IMG/VR virus record: IMGVR_UViG_3300036770_000417
Location: 1-64,000 of that record
Direction: 5' to 3' (one strand)
Source: a virus
DNA: 64,000 nt
The notes below the pieces were generated by a model. The model did not search any database, had not been told where the DNA came from, and saw only the letters and a program-made list of their open reading frames with translations. Positions 12,498 to 23,002 of this stretch are shown one piece after another (positions within the stretch are counted from its first letter, which is position 1; every line of letters begins with the position of its first letter). Both the position numbers and the translations under genes were made by a program.

Positions 12498-15400
12498 AGA
12501 AGAGCGAGAAGCCCTGATCCCACTCAGCCAGATTCGCTTTGATCGCCTCGCGCATCATCGGGCTGAACGACACACCGTTGTACATCGTAGCAGACCGCTC
12601 CATGTGCTGGTTCATGGAGCGCCGGATTGTATCGGGTGTGATAGCAGCTGCCGGGTGCTTCCGGCTGAACTCGACCATGGCCCGCAGTGCGTCCTGCGCC
12701 TCGGAGAAGTCCCCCATACGCATGGCGACGTAGTACTGCCGTAGCAGCTTGGTGCGACGCACCCCCACGGCTGCGTCGATACGCTTGCCGACCTGATTCT
12801 GTTCTTGCCGGAACGTGTATTCCGTGGGTGCGAAGCCGAGCGCTTGTGCCAGCAGCTCGCCGTTAGTGATGTCGCTGTAGATGGGGTCGCCCCTGCGGGT
12901 AAGGATGCCGTCCTCGGACGGGTACCGGAAGGTGGCTTTCATCAGGTTCGACATCGCCGCCGGGATCATCTGCTCGATGCCGCGCTCTAGGTTGCCCTCG
13001 GCGATGTCGTTCACACCTCGGATACCCCGCAGTATGACGCTGGCCGCCGGACCGCCGGCGAAGAATACTAGCTGCTCTTCGGGCGACGGGTTGTTGTTGA
13101 ACTTGTTGGCTTGGAAGATGAGGTTCGACAGGCCGATACGCGACGCCACGTCGACCCCCAAGAACTCCGCTATGGCGCCCTTGTAATACAGCTCGCCCAA
13201 CGCCTTGCGTGTGAGCGTCTCCGCGTCCTCCTCATCGTCATCGAGGAAGAGGTTTGCCAGCATCGTGTAGACGCCGAACAGCGGTAGCCCCTGCACCCCT
13301 GCCAAGAACGCCGTAGAGCCGAACACGCCCACCAGCTGCTTGAACGCTGCGTTGCGGAGCTTGGGATCGCCCGCAAACATGTTATCGACAGCGGAGCGCG
13401 CCGTCTTGAGCAGCAGGTAGTTCATGGCGATGCCGTAGCTCTTATACATCATGGCTACGCGCCCGATGCCCTGCTGGGCGATGCGCGGTGCGGTCTCCAG
13501 CACCGTGCCACCATTGGTGAGCTGCGTCTCGTAGATCGCTTGCTCTGCAGCGCGCTTGCGCCGCGTAGCCTCAGGTAGGTTGGCCAGCTCGGGGCTCTTG
13601 AGCGCCAGCTTGTACGCGGCGATAGCCGTGATCTGCCGGTTGAACTGATCCGACTGGTGAAACAGGAAAGCTGCGACAGCGTTGAACCGCTCCCACACGG
13701 TGCGGTCTTTGTACGCGTCCTTGAGGCCGATGGTGTCGGCGAGCATGGAGCGGTGCAGCTGTCCACGATCTGCCAGCAACTGCACCATGGGCTGCAGCTC
13801 GTCGAGCTCCTTCTTTAGCCCCTCGGGGTACGTCCGGTCGGCACGAACCCGGTAGCTGCCGTCTGCCGCCAGCTCGAAGTAGTTGTCTATCGACGGAGCA
13901 GCACCGGTGTTGACCGACTCCGTTTTGCCGTCAGGTGCAGTCATACGCACGTTGCGGTTCATACCACTACCGATGAACAGCTTGCCGGCGTCTTTTAGCG
14001 CGACGAACGCGGGGGTATAACCGTACTTGCCCCCGAGGTAGGGGTAGATGATCGTGCCCATGCTGGACACCTGCGTCAACGCTGACGAGGTGTTGAAGCC
14101 CAGCGTGAACAGGAACGCCGTGCGGTTCAGGCCCTCGGCGAGCGCGTCTCGCGGAGGGTTGCGGGCAAACGCAGCGCGCTGCAGGAACTCATCGCGGATC
14201 AGACGCGCGCTACCGCTGAGCGGCGGCTCCTTGTCCTTCTTCTCCACCATCTTCGTCTCAACCGCACGGATGCGGCTGCTGTACTGCAGCCGTACTGCCT
14301 GCTGCGCGAGCTGCGGCGCCTTGTTGCGGAACGCGTAGAGGATGTCCTCTTCGAAGCCGAGGGTGCCCTTGCGCTTCTGCATGGACTTCACGAAGGACGT
14401 CTCGGGCATCGTGTTGATGACCGCCCGCATGATCTCTTGCTGGACCTCGGGAGGAACTTTGTTCGCGCTCAGAATCTGGAACGTCTGGGCCACGAACGAC
14501 GTCGGCGGCACTCGATTGATGTCGATCTTGTCGGGCGTCTCCAGCTCCGCGATACTCCGTACGTCAACATCTCCGGTAGCTTTGAGCTCCTCGATGAAAT
14601 CGCGGCGTTCACCGATACTGTTGAACGCCTTCAGGACGTACTCGCCCGGATTGTTCTTGGCGGTGCTCTTGATGTTGAACTCCAGCCAGTACTCGCCCTC
14701 GCGGTAGAGCGGGAAGTAGGGTTCGATGCGCCCCGCCATGGCGACGATCTTCTTCAGCACCTCGTTCTTGAACTGCGTCTTGACCGCAGCGTCATCGACG
14801 TAGACGTCAACCGTCTTCGATATGGTGTCGATCACGCGGTCGAACAGCTCCTTGTACGAGTCTCGCACCTGCCGGTAGATGCGCTGGCCGTCTGCGCCCA
14901 GCGCGCGCCAGTCAGACTGCATCTCGTCCCACAGCTTAAGCTGCTCATTGTTGCCGTCATACGCGCTGCGCGGCTTGGCCGGGTCAACACCGAGGTGTGT
15001 ACCGTCGCTGACTTCTACGCCGAGCGTAGCCTTCGGCCAGAGACGGTTAATCGTGGCCAGCTTCTTGGGGTTTGCGTCTGCCCACTTCGCCACGTTGTCG
15101 ATGGTGGCGTTGATGCGGTCGTTCTCCTTGGCCACGGCAGCGCGCTGCTCTTCGAAGAGCCGCACCAAATCCTTCGCACCGGGGACGTTCAGGCTGGCGA
15201 CTTCAACACCAAAGACCTTACCGCCCTTGAAGGACGCTACATCCGCTAGCAGGTTGGCAGGCAGGAACTGCAGCGCAAGGCGCTTCACCGCAACCGGCGC
15301 AGACCCCGCCAAGACGCTCTCGGTGTAGTACGCCATATCGCGGATGGCAGGCTGACGCTTGTAGAGCGCCTTCTGGGCCTTGCCCAAATTGGCCATTACC

Positions 15401-18400
15401 TTCTTGACTCCGGCGGGGGTAGACATGCGGTACAGCGCCCCGGCGTTCCGGTACTCAGGAGCCGGTGCAAGGATGGTGTCCACGAGGCTATCAAGCTCTG
15501 ACAGCGCCGACGCCTCCGGCGGCTTGGCCTGCGCACCCACCAGCTTGCGCACGAAGTTGGCCACAGCGTTGGAGAACCGATGCCACACGCTGATCGGGTC
15601 GCCCTTGGGATTGAGGCGGGCAAGTTCCGATTGAAACCGCGGGTTAGACATCCCCTCCGACACGAACTCGTCGAGGTTCTGCGCACCATATGCTGTGCCC
15701 AGCTGGCCCTCTACGGAGTCAAACAGCTTCTGCAGCTGTCGCGTCAGCGGATGGTTCTTGTTGGCCAACGTCGCCGAAACCGCCGCGTGGGTAGTCTCGT
15801 GCAGCACTGTGTGCGCGTTCATGCCGCGCTTGCTGTCAAGCTTGATGGTGTTCGTCTTGGGGTCGAACAGACCCGACACAGACCTGCCGTCCGGGGCCTT
15901 GAGGTCTTCGACGATCTCGATCTTCGTATTGCCTGCGTACCGCTGTAGCTTGGAAGCTACAGAGCTGATGCGGCTCGACGGGGCGGTGGCGGCCAGCGCA
16001 CCGAGCGCCTCGGGCAGGTTACCGGCCTTCAGCGCCGAGACAACCGTCGGGTGCGCCGGGAACTGCACCATGGTGACGTCGGATAGAAGCGGGAAGTACC
16101 GTGCGATGATCGCGGCCTTCTCCTCGGCCGTGGTGCCCTCCAAGATCGACCGCCCCGGAAGCGCCGCGGCGACAGGACGCGCTAGCGTCGGCACCTCGCC
16201 AGTCTTCTTGTCGGCCTTCTCGATTGAGGCTGTTACGATCCCAGCCTCCAGATTCAGGAACTTCTGGATTTCCGCGTCCGTGGCCCCGCGCGCCAGCGCC
16301 ACAGTATCGGCAGCGACACCCTCTTCAATCTCAGCCAGCCGCTGCATATCGTCGAGTTCGTTTGCCAGACGCTTGTCCAGCCATGCCTTGGCGCTGGGCG
16401 ACAGGTTATTCTGCACCCACTCAACAGCACGCATAGCCGCGGCACGCCCCATGCTCGGCACGTTCTTGGAAGTCAGCCCGCGGTAGAACTCCCGCTGGCC
16501 GGCCGTTATACCCTGCTGCGGCTGGAATTGCGCAGGTGAGAACGCGACATCGTAAGCTATGAAGCCGAAGGCGTCGATAGGCCGTGGCATCTTGCTGAAG
16601 TAGGTGTAGGCCGCGGCAGCAGTCTTATTGCGTGACACTGCAGAGCGCAGCAGATCGAGAATCTTCTTCTTGTCGCCCGCCGTCGTCGGATCAGCACCGC
16701 GCTCTTTCTCAAGCGTGCGGTCCATAGCCTTCAGCTCTACTGAGGCAGTGATATCGAACTGCTCGTCGAGGCGCTCCTGCGCGGCCCTGTTCGCGGCCTT
16801 CTCTGCAGCGGTCAGCTCTGCAGCGGTCTTGCCCTTTGGCGCAACTTTAAGCGGCACGCGCTCGCGCGGTGCGAGAGCCCGCGTTGTACGGCCGGCACGC
16901 TCTTCGGGTACCGGCTTGAGCGTGCGCTTGTCGAGGAGCGGCTGGCGCGGAAGCGTCGGCACGATCTTGCGTATCTCCCCGCGGGGCTCTGCCGCCTTCG
17001 GCGCGGGCTTGGGCGCTGCCGCCTTCGGCGCGGGCTTGGGCTCCGCTGCCTTCGGCGCGGGCTTGGGCTCTGCCGCCTTCGGCGCGGGCTTGGGCTTGGG
17101 CGCCGCCTTGGGCGCTGTCGCCTTCGGCGCGGGAGCTACCGGGGCAGTGATAGCCGGTGTGACTAGTGCAGGGGGCTGCGCGCCCGTTGCTGCAGCAGCA
17201 GATGCAGGGCCGCTAGGAGCGCCTCCCAGTCCCCCACGGTCAGATGCTGCAGCTCCTCCGGCACGTCCAGCACCGGGGGTAGGTCCTTGGACACCACCAC
17301 GTGGTACGCCACCTGTAGGCCCAGCTCCAGTTGGCGCTGGTCCAGCTCCCGAAGGCGGCCTACCGGCTCTACGGGGCTGAAACAGTTCAAGTTGCGCCTC
17401 CGGCACCCCCTCAAGGAACCTTGCGACATTGAGCCGGGTAGCTTGGGGAACTCGCTCATTGTTGGCAAACTCCACGAATTGCGCCCGCACTTCGGGTGCG
17501 TTCAGGTCCTTACCTAGCGTACGCTTACGGATCGGCGCCTTCTCAGCAACACCAAGCTGGTTGAGCATCTCCTCGGTGACCGGACGCGGCTCGGGTGTGG
17601 GCTCCGGGGTAGGCTGCGCACGCGGACCACGCCGACCGAAGCCGGGTAGCGAGGGCGGCCCCTCAGGCCGAGTGCGTCCCGCCTCGGGGATGCGCGCCTC
17701 CATCTCCCCCAGCTGCGTAGCGCCGGGGGGCGCCTCGACCCGCTCCATGGGCGGTGCGGGCGGACGCTCGGCACGCTGAACGTCGACAGCGCGACGAATT
17801 GTCGCAAGCTCCCGCTCGGTGGGCGCAGTCCGCGCGACACCCGCTTCTGCGAGAGCGGCACTGAACGCACGGGAGAGGGTGCCCTCTTGGCGCGTCGGAG
17901 CACGCTCGATAACGTCTTGTAGTATGCGGTAGCGCCGCGCCTCTGCAGCCTGCGCCTGCGTGTCAGGGCGACCGGCGAGCGTCTCCATCTCGGACTCACG
18001 GCGCAGTGCCGCGCGCTCGGCCTCAGTCGCAGCCTGTGCTTGCTGCTCGCCTTCTATACCCCGGAGGAGTTCGGCGACGTCGGTCTCCTCTTGCCGAGAC
18101 CGCTCAATCAGATCGAGTAGCGGGGCGCCCTCGGGTGCAGCTTCGGGTGCAGGGGGTGCCTCCGCCGGTCGCGGTTCGGGACGCCCAAGCCGCCGCTGCG
18201 CTTGCTCAAGCTCAAGGGCAAACAAGTCAGGCTGCTCGAAGGCTTCTACGTCGCCACGCTCCGCGGCCTCAAGCCCAAGGCGTTCACGGGCAGCGGCCTG
18301 CGCCCGCTGTTCTTCTTCCGGCACCGTGCGTAGCGCGGCTTCGAACTCTTCCTGCTCGCGAGCAGCGCCCGCAAGGCGGCGGGCCTCAAATACCTCGGGG

Positions 18401-19533
18401 CGGGGGGTTTCCCCGGTGACGCGTTCTTTTTGCCGCCGCAGGTACTCTTCTGCGCGCTGGCGCTCTAGCTCCGCTTGCTGCTGCTCTACCGTAAGCGCAG
18501 TGCCTTCGGGCGTAACACGTACATCGGGCGGCGGCAGTGCTTGCGGCGTTGGTGCAGGGAGCCCAAGCGGCGGCGCGGGAAGCGCCAGCGGCGGAGCGGG
18601 TAGTGCGAGGCGTTCCTCTTCGGGAGCGGGGAGCGCAAGGGGTTCGGGGGCACCCGCCGCGCGCGACCGCGGTAGCGCAAGGTCCATGAGACCCTGAACA
18701 AAGGCGCCGACACCAGCACCGTATCCGAACGCCTCACCTGTATTAGTGAACACACCCTGTTCAGGATCGTAAACACCACGCGCGATAAGATTTTGTCCGA
18801 TGTTTGTCGCGGCTTCCTGCAGGCCCTCTACACCGCCCTGTGCGGCGGCACGCTTCAGGCGGTCGACAATCTCTCCAGTGGTGCGTCGCCCCAAGACCTT
18901 CTGCAGGCGGAAGATCGGAATCATCTCCGTCGCGCCGAGCGGTGCGCCGAGCAGCGCAGCGATACCGCGCTCTTCTTCGGTGGCCCCCGCTGCACGGGCA
19001 CGTTCGCTGGCCTCCCCGGCTCCCGCCGCAACGGCTGCACCGCCTGCGACAACAGGGCCCACACCGGGGATGAGGCTAGCCAGACCAAGCGCGCCGAAAG
19101 AACCGAGGGCCTCGCTGAACTTGCGAGGGATAGACTCTTCGAGTCCTACGTCTGGTGCGAGGTACTCTTCGATACCCCGCGTGCCCCGCATGATGGCTTC
19201 ACGCGCTGACGTCTCAGTCTCTTCGCCAAGCGGTGTGATTGCACCCAGCGCGGCTGTCTTACCGAGACCCACAGCACCCGCGGCAATACCCTTGGGAATC
19301 TCACCGAGATAGTCGAGGAAGCCGGGCTCCTCTGGCCTCGGGGCGTACCGTTCTTGGGCTGCAGCAAGTTCTTCGTCGATCTGCCGCTGACGCTCCGCGC
19401 GGCGCGCTTCCATGCGCGCACGCGGGCTACTCTGCTGTGCAGCGAGCCGGAGAAGCTCTTCGGGGGACGTGTTGGGCGGAGCTTCGACCTCTACGCGCGA
19501 TCCATCTCGCAGCGTCAGCGTATAGATGCCCAT
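12496..19533 (-). CDS. giant virion protein with zincin-like and LPD38-like regions
   Basis: About 2345 residues. Start is ATG 19533 (ATGA overlap with the gene before it); GTG 19536 is the alternative. The N-terminus has Ala/Gly-rich hydrophobic stretches, then long Glu/Arg/Pro-rich disordered regions and Lys-Pro-Ala repeats (KPAPKAAE, about residues 809-852). A zinc-protease signature LHETTHAA with HExxH at about 1245-1249 follows, with NLDEFVSEG downstream. The C-terminal quarter (SSALTQVSSMGTIIYPYLGG near 1816-1836) resembles the LPD38 domain of large polyvalent phage proteins. Such proteins are packed in the head and injected with the DNA. It is the last gene of the late operon. Confidence 0.75.
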   Translation of the reverse strand: MGIYTLTLRDGSRVEVEAPPNTSPEELLRLAAQQSSPRARMEARRAERQRQIDEELAAAQERYAPRPEEPGFLDYLGEIPKGIAAGAVGLGKTAALGAITPLGEETETSAREAIMRGTRGIEEYLAPDVGLEESIPRKFSEALGSFGALGLASLIPGVGPVVAGGAAVAAGAGEASERARAAGATEEERGIAALLGAPLGATEMIPIFRLQKVLGRRTTGEIVDRLKRAAAQGGVEGLQEAATNIGQNLIARGVYDPEQGVFTNTGEAFGYGAGVGAFVQGLMDLALPRSRAAGAPEPLALPAPEEERLALPAPPLALPAPPLGLPAPTPQALPPPDVRVTPEGTALTVEQQQAELERQRAEEYLRRQKERVTGETPRPEVFEARRLAGAAREQEEFEAALRTVPEEEQRAQAAARERLGLEAAERGDVEAFEQPDLFALELEQAQRRLGRPEPRPAEAPPAPEAAPEGAPLLDLIERSRQEETDVAELLRGIEGEQQAQAATEAERAALRRESEMETLAGRPDTQAQAAEARRYRILQDVIERAPTRQEGTLSRAFSAALAEAGVARTAPTERELATIRRAVDVQRAERPPAPPMERVEAPPGATQLGEMEARIPEAGRTRPEGPPSLPGFGRRGPRAQPTPEPTPEPRPVTEEMLNQLGVAEKAPIRKRTLGKDLNAPEVRAQFVEFANNERVPQATRLNVARFLEGVPEAQLELFQPRRAGRPPSGAGPAPTGAGPTGGVPRGGVQGPTPGAGRAGGAAASDRGGLGGAPSGPASAAAATGAQPPALVTPAITAPVAPAPKATAPKAAPKPKPAPKAAEPKPAPKAAEPKPAPKAAAPKPAPKAAEPRGEIRKIVPTLPRQPLLDKRTLKPVPEERAGRTTRALAPRERVPLKVAPKGKTAAELTAAEKAANRAAQERLDEQFDITASVELKAMDRTLEKERGADPTTAGDKKKILDLLRSAVSRNKTAAAAYTYFSKMPRPIDAFGFIAYDVAFSPAQFQPQQGITAGQREFYRGLTSKNVPSMGRAAAMRAVEWVQNNLSPSAKAWLDKRLANELDDMQRLAEIEEGVAADTVALARGATDAEIQKFLNLEAGIVTASIEKADKKTGEVPTLARPVAAALPGRSILEGTTAEEKAAIIARYFPLLSDVTMVQFPAHPTVVSALKAGNLPEALGALAATAPSSRISSVASKLQRYAGNTKIEIVEDLKAPDGRSVSGLFDPKTNTIKLDSKRGMNAHTVLHETTHAAVSATLANKNHPLTRQLQKLFDSVEGQLGTAYGAQNLDEFVSEGMSNPRFQSELARLNPKGDPISVWHRFSNAVANFVRKLVGAQAKPPEASALSELDSLVDTILAPAPEYRNAGALYRMSTPAGVKKVMANLGKAQKALYKRQPAIRDMAYYTESVLAGSAPVAVKRLALQFLPANLLADVASFKGGKVFGVEVASLNVPGAKDLVRLFEEQRAAVAKENDRINATIDNVAKWADANPKKLATINRLWPKATLGVEVSDGTHLGVDPAKPRSAYDGNNEQLKLWDEMQSDWRALGADGQRIYRQVRDSYKELFDRVIDTISKTVDVYVDDAAVKTQFKNEVLKKIVAMAGRIEPYFPLYREGEYWLEFNIKSTAKNNPGEYVLKAFNSIGERRDFIEELKATGDVDVRSIAELETPDKIDINRVPPTSFVAQTFQILSANKVPPEVQQEIMRAVINTMPETSFVKSMQKRKGTLGFEEDILYAFRNKAPQLAQQAVRLQYSSRIRAVETKMVEKKDKEPPLSGSARLIRDEFLQRAAFARNPPRDALAEGLNRTAFLFTLGFNTSSALTQVSSMGTIIYPYLGGKYGYTPAFVALKDAGKLFIGSGMNRNVRMTAPDGKTESVNTGAAPSIDNYFELAADGSYRVRADRTYPEGLKKELDELQPMVQLLADRGQLHRSMLADTIGLKDAYKDRTVWERFNAVAAFLFHQSDQFNRQITAIAAYKLALKSPELANLPEATRRKRAAEQAIYETQLTNGGTVLETAPRIAQQGIGRVAMMYKSYGIAMNYLLLKTARSAVDNMFAGDPKLRNAAFKQLVGVFGSTAFLAGVQGLPLFGVYTMLANLFLDDDEEDAETLTRKALGELYYKGAIAEFLGVDVASRIGLSNLIFQANKFNNNPSPEEQLVFFAGGPAASVILRGIRGVNDIAEGNLERGIEQMIPAAMSNLMKATFRYPSEDGILTRRGDPIYSDITNGELLAQALGFAPTEYTFRQEQNQVGKRIDAAVGVRRTKLLRQYYVAMRMGDFSEAQDALRAMVEFSRKHPAAAITPDTIRRSMNQHMERSATMYNGVSFSPMMREAIKANLAEWDQGFSLF

Positions 19534-21356
19534 CACTCTTCCCTGTATTCGATATCCGCGATGTCTTCCAAGGACGGCATCGGTGCGGAGAACTCACCGA
19601 TTTCGGCAAGGCGCCCCTGCAGTCCTTCAAGCGCGTCGAGGACTCCCAGACGGTTCAGCACCGTCTGCACAGAGGCGTCTGCTTCAGCTTTACGGCGTGC
19701 GTATTCGGCCTCGGCGATAGCGCGGGCTTCCTCGTCGCGGGCACCCGTGATCTGCATGGCCAGCATGTCGAGACCGGCAGCACTATACATGCGCTCTGTG
19801 ATGTCATCAGTGATGCCTAGCATACGGTCCATACCTTGCGTAATCGCATCAAGGTCAGTCGTACGCTGCCGGGCCGCCGTAGCGGCGCGCTCTGCTTCAA
19901 GTTCTTTCTCTCGCAGGCCGAAGTCACGGTCGTCTCTGAGTTTCTCGTACTCAAGTTCACCACGCCGAATGGCGGCGTTGAGCTCGGTGGTCCGAAGCGT
20001 CGTGGCGGCGCTGACTGCGGCGCGCTGGTTGGCAGCAGCCTGCGCAAACATCTCTTGGCCCAGCTGGAGCCCAGCTTTGCCGAGATCGACGTCGACAACC
20101 ATGCCGGCCTTGGCAAGGTCAAACTGATCCATAAGGCGCTTGCGGCGGGCAGACTTCTGGTCTGCACGGAGCGACATGGACGCACGACCCGCCGCACCAA
20201 GTGCACCGGCAGCAGTAGACTGGCCACCCGCACCGAGCAGGAACGCCTTGAGTTGATCGCGCCGCTCTTCAGCCGGATCATATTGCGCTTCGTCGAGCGC
20301 GGCGAGGCGCTGCTCCATTTCGGCGAACTTCGCGGCCTTCTCACCACGCCCGAGATACTCGTCTGCGGTAGCAAACCCGCGGCGCATGGCGGCTTCAGGA
20401 CCACCAAGGCCAAGACTTGCGATACCGCCACCGCCAGCACCGCCACCAGCATCCGCGTCAGGCGCGGGAGGTTCAAGCGACTCCACCTCGGCCGCCGGAA
20501 GCTGCCCCGGTCCGCCGGGGGCCGGGCGCACAAAGTTCTGCTGCTCCGCCGGTATGTCAATGACCCCAAGGTCGACGATACCCCCTGCAGGGGGCTCAGG
20601 CTGTGGCGGTGTAGGCATCGGCTTAGGGCCCGCACCTTCCGGACCGAACTGCGTGATGGTGCCGGGCTGATAGTCTTCTGGCACCCCGGCGGGGCGCCCG
20701 ACATCGGACATGTCGTCTACGAGGAGCATCTCCAGCTGCTCGCGGCTCATGGTAGGCAGGTCGCGGAGGATTTCTTGTGCACGAGCGCGCTCCTCGTCGG
20801 TCTGCCGACGGAACGCTCCTAGCGGCGACGCCTTGGTACCGTACTTCATTTGCACGCGCTGACGCAGGCGCTGCAGGTCGAAGTCTTCGCCGATCTGACT
20901 TGTGGTCCGGCCTAGCCACCGCCCGAACGGAGTCGCGGCTTCTACCTGCCCGCCCGGTTGAAACGCGACGATGCCCCCACCGGCCATTCTCGGCACAGGT
21001 TGGGGCGCTGCTTGCGGGCGCTGGAGCAGCGCACCGATACCCCCCTGCGCTACCTGCTGCAGGTTCTTCTGCTGCTGCGCTTGGCGCTGCTGCATGATGC
21101 CTTGAGTTTGCTGTGCGAGCTCCTGCTTGGTGAGCCCGAGCACCTCCTGCTCACGCTGTTGCGCCACCGTTTGCGGCTGCTGTTGCATCTGCATCTGCAT
21201 TTGCCGTGCAGCGGCTTCCTTCTCAGACTTGAGCTTCTGCAAAGCAAGCAGGTCCAGCAGCTGCTGGTTCTGCTGGTACCGCTGCATCAACGCTTGCGGG
21301 TTGCCCCGATACGCATCGACTTTCTGCTGAATCTGCTGGTCGAGACCACCGTTCAT
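19533..21356 (-). CDS. virion-associated protein, Gln-rich
   Basis: A 607-residue protein. Residues 1-125 are Gln-rich coiled coil (QQRQAQQQKNLQQ). MAGGGIVAFQPGGQVE follows, a motif echoed in neighbouring virion proteins. Then comes a Pro/Gly-rich linker and a long charged coiled-coil C-terminal half. No enzyme motif is visible. Position between giant virion proteins and the composition suggest an internal or ejected structural protein. It overlaps the next gene by ATGA. Confidence 0.6.
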   Translation of the reverse strand: MNGGLDQQIQQKVDAYRGNPQALMQRYQQNQQLLDLLALQKLKSEKEAAARQMQMQMQQQPQTVAQQREQEVLGLTKQELAQQTQGIMQQRQAQQQKNLQQVAQGGIGALLQRPQAAPQPVPRMAGGGIVAFQPGGQVEAATPFGRWLGRTTSQIGEDFDLQRLRQRVQMKYGTKASPLGAFRRQTDEERARAQEILRDLPTMSREQLEMLLVDDMSDVGRPAGVPEDYQPGTITQFGPEGAGPKPMPTPPQPEPPAGGIVDLGVIDIPAEQQNFVRPAPGGPGQLPAAEVESLEPPAPDADAGGGAGGGGIASLGLGGPEAAMRRGFATADEYLGRGEKAAKFAEMEQRLAALDEAQYDPAEERRDQLKAFLLGAGGQSTAAGALGAAGRASMSLRADQKSARRKRLMDQFDLAKAGMVVDVDLGKAGLQLGQEMFAQAAANQRAAVSAATTLRTTELNAAIRRGELEYEKLRDDRDFGLREKELEAERAATAARQRTTDLDAITQGMDRMLGITDDITERMYSAAGLDMLAMQITGARDEEARAIAEAEYARRKAEADASVQTVLNRLGVLDALEGLQGRLAEIGEFSAPMPSLEDIADIEYREE

Positions 21357-21365
21357 GGCGTCACC

Positions 21366-22217
21366 TTACGTAGCGGGCGTAGTGCTGGGGAACAGCAGGT
21401 CGTAGAGTTCTTGTATACCCCCAGAGGCGCTCAGCACCTGCGATAATTGACTGGGCTGCATGTAAGAGTACGACTGCGCAGCAATCGGAAGCCCCTGCAG
21501 CAGCGACTGCATATACTGCACCTGCTTGTACGGGAAGTCCCGCTCTTCCTCGAACTGCGCCCGCTCAGCAGAGATACCTGCCTGCTCGATTTCGCGCTCG
21601 CGCGCACCAAGCTCAGCCTGTTTGGTCAGAGCAGCAAGGCCGTAGACATTGGCGGCTTCTTGCGCGGCACGCTGCCGATCCTGCTCGGTGTTGAACTGCT
21701 GCATGGCTTGGTTGTACGCCTGTGCGTAGCCCGTGCCGGTAATGCCCGCGAGGTTCTGGAGCAGGTTGCGGTTGAGCTCCGACTCCATGACTGCCTGCCG
21801 AGAGCCCCCGTAGGCACCAGCCTGCGTAAGCCGGGACGCGTCCATGACGCGCTGAATCTGCGCTTGCCGCCGAGCCTCGTCGATCTGCGGCTGAAGCGCG
21901 GCCATCAGATAAGGGTTCATGTACTGTTGTGCGGATTCCGCAGTGAACGTCTGGGGCACAAACGCGCCCATCTGCTCTGTTGGGATCGTAAGCCCCGCGA
22001 CACCTTGGAACGCCGACGTCTCCGCAGCCGACGGACCCGCTGTGAGCGGACCGGTGTAGGCTTGATACGGTTGGTCAGCCATAGCCCAACCACGCCCGAG
22101 CATGTCGGTAACGTAGGGGCCGGCCCAGTTGGAGAGGGAAGACTCGCTACCTGTGACCTCTCCGACGAGAGGGTCGGTCGTTGTGGTGCCCGTTGCGCCC
22201 GTGGTTCCGTTAGACAT
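21366..22217 (-). CDS. virion structural protein, unknown role
   Basis: A 283-residue protein with a Thr/Gly-rich start, an Ala/Gln-rich helical middle and an AYGGSRQAVMESELNRNLL segment typical of conserved structural proteins in marine podovirus-like phages. No signal peptide or enzyme motif. It lies within the block of internal virion proteins with short spacing, and is probably part of the ejected or tail-tip complex. Confidence 0.6.
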   Translation of the reverse strand: MSNGTTGATGTTTTDPLVGEVTGSESSLSNWAGPYVTDMLGRGWAMADQPYQAYTGPLTAGPSAAETSAFQGVAGLTIPTEQMGAFVPQTFTAESAQQYMNPYLMAALQPQIDEARRQAQIQRVMDASRLTQAGAYGGSRQAVMESELNRNLLQNLAGITGTGYAQAYNQAMQQFNTEQDRQRAAQEAANVYGLAALTKQAELGAREREIEQAGISAERAQFEEERDFPYKQVQYMQSLLQGLPIAAQSYSYMQPSQLSQVLSASGGIQELYDLLFPSTTPAT

Positions 22218-22225
22218 CGGCTACC

Positions 22226-23002
22226 TCACTTCGGCATGAGTTTGCGGGCGTTGATCTGGCGCCCCTGTTTCGGATTCCCCGTGCGAGCCTTCCGCACGTT
22301 GACCATCATCTCTTCTAGGCGTTTCGCACCGGCGTTGGAGTTACCGTTGCCAAGGTGGCTCACGACGTCCGCGGGTATGACGAACTCTCCGTCGCTGAGC
22401 CGAGCTTCCTGCTGTCCCTCGATGCTTGCACGCACCTTGTCTTCCATACCATCAGTGCCTCCGGCGAGATAGCGCCCGCCTCCGGCAAGTGTGGCGATGC
22501 CGCCCCCGGCGTAGCGGGGTCGGTAGCCCTCAAGCCCTTCGAGTATCGGCGGAGGGAGGTCCTCGATAACCCGCGCCGGGGCGCGCGATACGATGGGTGA
22601 CACGTTACCCTGCGGTGCACGCTCGATAGGCGCTGCACGCATCTGTCTGGCCGGGTTGAGCTGCGTTAGAGACGCGATGCCCGCGGCTTCCTGAGAAGCC
22701 AGCGCGTTGGAGGCGTCCATGTCGCCGCCCTCCTGCGGGACATACTGCTGTGTAGTGAAGTAGCGCCGCCCCGCACTGCCGGGACGCACGTTGGGGTCGT
22801 ACGGCACGTTAACCGCCTGCCGAGCCGCGGTGTATCGAGGGATGCCTCCCTGATAGCCGGTAGGCGGTGCCGACGCGTTGCCCGCACCCGATTGAGCAAG
22901 CGCGTAGCCCCCGCCAAGGCTGAGGAGAGTGCGACCCCAGTTGATGTTACCGCCGCTGGTGCTGCCACTCAGGAAGCCGGTAATGTCGTCCCACAAGCTC
23001 AT
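22226..23002 (-). CDS. virion structural protein with GGG and SDGEFVIPADVVSHLG motifs
   Basis: A 258-residue protein. The C-terminal third has YAGGGIATLAGGGRYLAGG, then LSDGEFVIPADVVSHLGNGN and a basic end (RKARTG ... QINARKLMPK). This arrangement recurs in virion proteins of many aquatic phages, but the role is not known. The first 30 residues contain a hydrophobic Gly-rich segment. Its ATG overlaps the stop of the 2400-residue gene. Confidence 0.65.
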   Translation of the reverse strand: MSLWDDITGFLSGSTSGGNINWGRTLLSLGGGYALAQSGAGNASAPPTGYQGGIPRYTAARQAVNVPYDPNVRPGSAGRRYFTTQQYVPQEGGDMDASNALASQEAAGIASLTQLNPARQMRAAPIERAPQGNVSPIVSRAPARVIEDLPPPILEGLEGYRPRYAGGGIATLAGGGRYLAGGTDGMEDKVRASIEGQQEARLSDGEFVIPADVVSHLGNGNSNAGAKRLEEMMVNVRKARTGNPKQGRQINARKLMPK

